Source: Eubacterium sp.
GTDB taxonomy: Bacteria > Bacillota > Clostridia > Lachnospirales > Lachnospiraceae
DNA length: 6,364 bases
Assembly (NCBI GenBank): GCA_017445525.1
Contig: JAFSTZ010000413.1
Coordinates: 1-6,364 of the forward strand
Reading direction: 5' to 3'
The notes beneath the pieces are model-generated. The model was not told where the DNA came from, made no database searches, and saw nothing but the letters and a program-made list of their open reading frames with translations. A program made the position numbers and the translations under genes. Shown piece by piece: positions 6,232 through 6,364 of the stretch. The stretch's first letter is position 1, and each line of letters starts with the position of its first letter.

Positions 6232-6262
6232 GTGATCAATTGTCATGAATTCGTTATCAATT
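6232..6262. repeat. Direct repeat in the purF leader
   Basis: GTGATCAATT (6232-6241) and GTTATCAATT (6253-6262) match at 9 of 10 bases and start 21 bases apart, two helical turns. The second copy overlaps the possible -10 box. This could be a tandem regulator site, but the stretch is AT-rich and chance is possible. Confidence 0.25.
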
Positions 6263-6265
6263 ATA
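6260..6265 (-). promoter_or_regulatory. Possible -10 box upstream of purF
   Basis: A perfect TATAAT lies on the minus strand 47 bases before the purF start codon. At 17-18 bases spacing the -35 region is poor (AACGGA or AAACGG), and no extended TG motif is present. It could be an activator-dependent or weak promoter, or chance in AT-rich sequence. I see no purine riboswitch or obvious hairpin in 6213-6298. Confidence 0.35.
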
Positions 6266-6298
6266 GTAGAGTTCATCCAATATCCGTTTGCCCCGTGA

Positions 6299-6364
6299 TC
6301 ATTCTCCGCTGGCGCCGTAGTTGGACAGTACTCTCGCTGACGGATCATCAACGTTGCAGCCCTC
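6299..6364 (-). CDS. Possible 3' end of an unidentified upstream gene (partial)
   Basis: Reading in from the window edge on the minus strand, one frame is open for 21 codons and ends in TGA at 6301-6299. The peptide contains NVDDPSARVLSNYG. Composition is clearly more GC-rich than the following 6225-6298 gap, which fits a coding end. I do not recognise the protein. A second frame is also open here and runs on into purF antisense to nothing conserved, so the call is tentative. If real, the gene would lie 86 bases before purF on the same strand. Confidence 0.35.
   Translation of the reverse strand, partial: EGCNVDDPSARVLSNYGASGE

Noticed and set aside
6061..6351. 96-codon minus-strand open frame overlapping the purF start
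   Set aside because: Most of it lies in another frame of the purF coding region. It has no motif and no ribosome binding site.

Overview
The window looks like chromosomal DNA of an anaerobic Gram-positive bacterium of the class Clostridia, most likely a gut or rumen Lachnospiraceae member. The reasons are strong AGGAGG-type ribosome binding sites, a canonical TTGACA/TACTAT promoter, a ferredoxin-tailed aldo/keto reductase, a PurF of the [4Fe-4S] Bacillus/Clostridium type, and an ammonium transporter with a PII domain fused to its C-terminus. This placement is inferred from protein character only. I see no mobile element, CRISPR array, tRNA or rRNA.

Layout: two plus-strand genes (38-2689) converge on a minus-strand block (6364-2838). 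On the plus strand, an aldo/keto reductase with two C-terminal 4Fe-4S motifs is followed after 9 bases by a multi-spanning membrane protein with a DUF218/YdcF domain, probably as one transcript. A hairpin at 2776-2803 separates the two blocks. It is a good terminator for the minus strand and a weak one for the plus strand.

The minus strand carries, in transcription order, what may be the last 21 codons of an unidentified gene (6364-6299), purF (6212-4758), and amt-glnK (4595-2838). The amt-glnK gene has its own promoter (4707-4679) with a palindrome over the -35 box, and a GC-rich hairpin in its roughly 75-base leader. The two main minus-strand products both concern nitrogen: the transporter/PII protein would import ammonium and sense energy and 2-oxoglutarate, and PurF spends glutamine nitrogen on the first step of purine synthesis.

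The most notable feature is a single in-frame TGA (3684-3686, codon 304) inside amt-glnK. The reading frame is intact on both sides, with recognisable family sequence directly before and after it. It splits the transporter between its two pore histidines and cuts off the PII domain. It is either a recent nonsense mutation or a sequence error. Recoding is unlikely because TGA ends this gene and purF normally. I did not find a convincing wholly new system. The points most worth checking are the interrupted Amt-PII fusion, its hairpin leader and palindromic promoter, and the unusual architecture of the DUF218 membrane protein.
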